From the NCBI GenBank assembly GCA_013330825.1, contig DUHN01000063.1, positions 1-11,217 on the forward strand: 11,217 nucleotides of DNA. The letters run 5' to 3'. A program made the position numbers and the translations under genes. This document shows, in pieces, positions 10,225-11,217 of the stretch (position 1 is its first letter; the number at the start of each line of letters is the position of its first letter). This DNA comes from Candidatus Woesearchaeota archaeon. GTDB lineage: Archaea > Nanobdellota > Nanobdellia > Woesearchaeales > GW2011-AR4. Under the pieces are notes generated by a model. That model was not told where the DNA came from. It saw only the letters and a list, made by a program, of their open reading frames with translations, and searched no databases.

Positions 10225-11148
10225 TTAGGAATCAGCCCCTCTCACAACCTCCCTCTTCGACTTCAGGAAGAAATACCCAATCACGAAGATGGTGACGATG
10301 GGGGAGGCCCATTCGGGAATCTCCGCGCCGAAGGCGTCGGCGAGCATGATGCAGCCCAGCACGAAAAGCGAGTACATCGCCCCGTTCTTGAGGTAGCGGT
10401 ATTTCTTGATGGTCTCGATGTTCTTGACCGTGAGGTACCTCACCAGGAATGCGCCAAGCCCGTTTCCCAGGATGATGAGGGGGATGGAGAGGGTGAACGC
10501 GAACGCTCCAAGGACGCCATCAATGGAGAACGAGGCGTCGATGACCTCGAGGTAGAGGATCTTGGAGATGTCCGATACCCCGGATTTCATGAGGCGCTTC
10601 TCGCCCTCCTCCGCATACTGCTTGAAGCCGTGGGTGATGAAGAAGATGGTGGAGCCCAGGACGGCAGCGAACGCAAGGTACGGGTTGATCTTGAGCGCGA
10701 ACCAGACGATGGACGCGAGCAGGACGGAGACGAGGGCGAAGAACCAGATGCCCTGGCGGTGGAAGAATTCCTCACCCCTGATTCCGTAGTTCTTGGGCTC
10801 GATGAACAGCCAGTGGAAGAACAGGAACACCAGGAACGTGCCCGCTCCGATGAGGAGGAACGGGGAGGCGGTATGCACGGCATCGATGATATGGGGGTCG
10901 CTGCTGAAGGTGGCGGTGAATGCCTGCCATGCCCCCAGCCCGGGAAGCACGCTCCACACGATCATCCAGGGCAGCAGGCCGCGGGGGACCACGACCGCGA
11001 TGACAAACCCCCAGGACAGGAACCATCTCCTGGCGCGTTGCCGCATCGTTGAGAGGACTTCCGCGTTGATGACCGCGTTGTCCACCGAGTTCACGGCCTC
11101 GAACAGGCACAGCCCGATGATGATGAGGATGAGGGTGATGATTTCCAT
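10225..11148 (-). CDS. TerC/DUF475-family integral membrane protein
   Basis: This 307-residue polytopic membrane protein with about eight hydrophobic segments belongs to the TerC-like DUF475 group. The family marks are in two repeats: EAVNSVDNAVINAEV (17-31) in the first helix pair, and EVIDASFSIDGVLGAFAF (201-218) in the second. Both carry the paired Glu and Asp residues (Glu17, Asp23, Glu201, Asp204, Asp210) thought to bind metal inside the membrane. TerC relatives act in Mn(II) export and metallation of secreted enzymes, or in tellurite resistance; which applies is unknown. The TATA box centred near 11176 fits a nearly leaderless ATG at 11148. A copy of its last 30 or so codons lies at 9085-9178, on the far side of the nucleotidyltransferase pair. 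Confidence 0.88.
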   Translation of the reverse strand: MEIITLILIIIGLCLFEAVNSVDNAVINAEVLSTMRQRARRWFLSWGFVIAVVVPRGLLPWMIVWSVLPGLGAWQAFTATFSSDPHIIDAVHTASPFLLIGAGTFLVFLFFHWLFIEPKNYGIRGEEFFHRQGIWFFALVSVLLASIVWFALKINPYLAFAAVLGSTIFFITHGFKQYAEEGEKRLMKSGVSDISKILYLEVIDASFSIDGVLGAFAFTLSIPLIILGNGLGAFLVRYLTVKNIETIKKYRYLKNGAMYSLFVLGCIMLADAFGAEIPEWASPIVTIFVIGYFFLKSKREVVRGADS

Positions 11149-11170
11149 GGGGCCGGAAGGGAAGAAGAGT

Positions 11171-11181
11171 GGTTAAAAAGG
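11171..11181 (-). promoter_or_regulatory. TATA box of terC
   Basis: CCTTTTTAACC on the minus strand is centred about 28 bases before the ATG at 11148, predicting a transcript that starts within a few bases of the start codon. Confidence 0.5.
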
Positions 11182-11217
11182 TTTCTGATGGCGCGGCTCT
11201 GTCCCGAAAGTCTGAAA

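Overview
This window reads as archaeal DNA. Most genes are preceded by an AT-rich TATA box (TTTAAATA, TTTATAAA or similar) whose centre lies about 25-36 bases before the start codon, so many mRNAs should be leaderless or nearly so. A few genes instead carry clear Shine-Dalgarno sites. It also encodes the archaeal-type pair of the tRNA ligase RtcB and archease. Conserved genes are rather GC-rich (57% in the 230 nt of rtcB counted) with AT-rich promoters. A DPANN-type or euryarchaeal host is possible, but I cannot place it from this sequence.

Layout. Positions 95-1595 (+): an RDD-family membrane protein and an SppA-type (S49) signal peptide peptidase, 4 bases apart. Positions 1596-2038: no gene, but a dense cluster of short perfect hairpins at 1685-1896. 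Positions 2039-2605 (+): a thioredoxin-fold lipoprotein. Positions 2606-2760: a promoter with no ORF behind it and a candidate C/D-box RNA. Positions 2761-3582 (+): a VIT1/CCC1-type Fe/Mn transporter. Positions 3667-4578 (-): a probable acyltransferase-fold protein. Positions 4712-7900 (-): csaA, a LAGLIDADG homing endonuclease, rtcB and archease. Positions 8118-8972 (-): an unrecognised protein. Positions 9232-10214 (+): a nucleotidyltransferase fused to a DNA-binding-like N-terminus plus a coupled small protein, flanked by a direct repeat of the terC 3' end. Positions 10225-11148 (-): a TerC/DUF475 membrane protein.

The main discovery is in rtcB. The gene is broken by an in-frame stop after 76 codons, and exon 2 continues in another frame. 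The interruption folds as an archaeal bulge-helix-bulge (BHB) splice site: two 3-nt bulges, a 4-bp central helix and a 10-bp intron hairpin. Cutting at the standard bulge positions removes exactly 31 nt (6389-6419) and restores the family motif HWGYGFPIGG, with the Tyr codon split by the intron. RtcB is the ligase that joins exons at BHB sites, so it would have to ligate its own mRNA. Such an arrangement could self-limit its production. A free-standing LAGLIDADG endonuclease, the class that mobilises archaeal introns, sits directly upstream and overlaps the rtcB start by 47 bases. The intron is too small to encode it, so collaborative homing is a reasonable hypothesis.

Other points of note are a roughly 105-nt csaA leader whose closing stem covers the ribosome binding site, the hairpin array, and the nucleotidyltransferase module inserted beside a duplicated terC tail with a 12-bp palindrome in its promoter.
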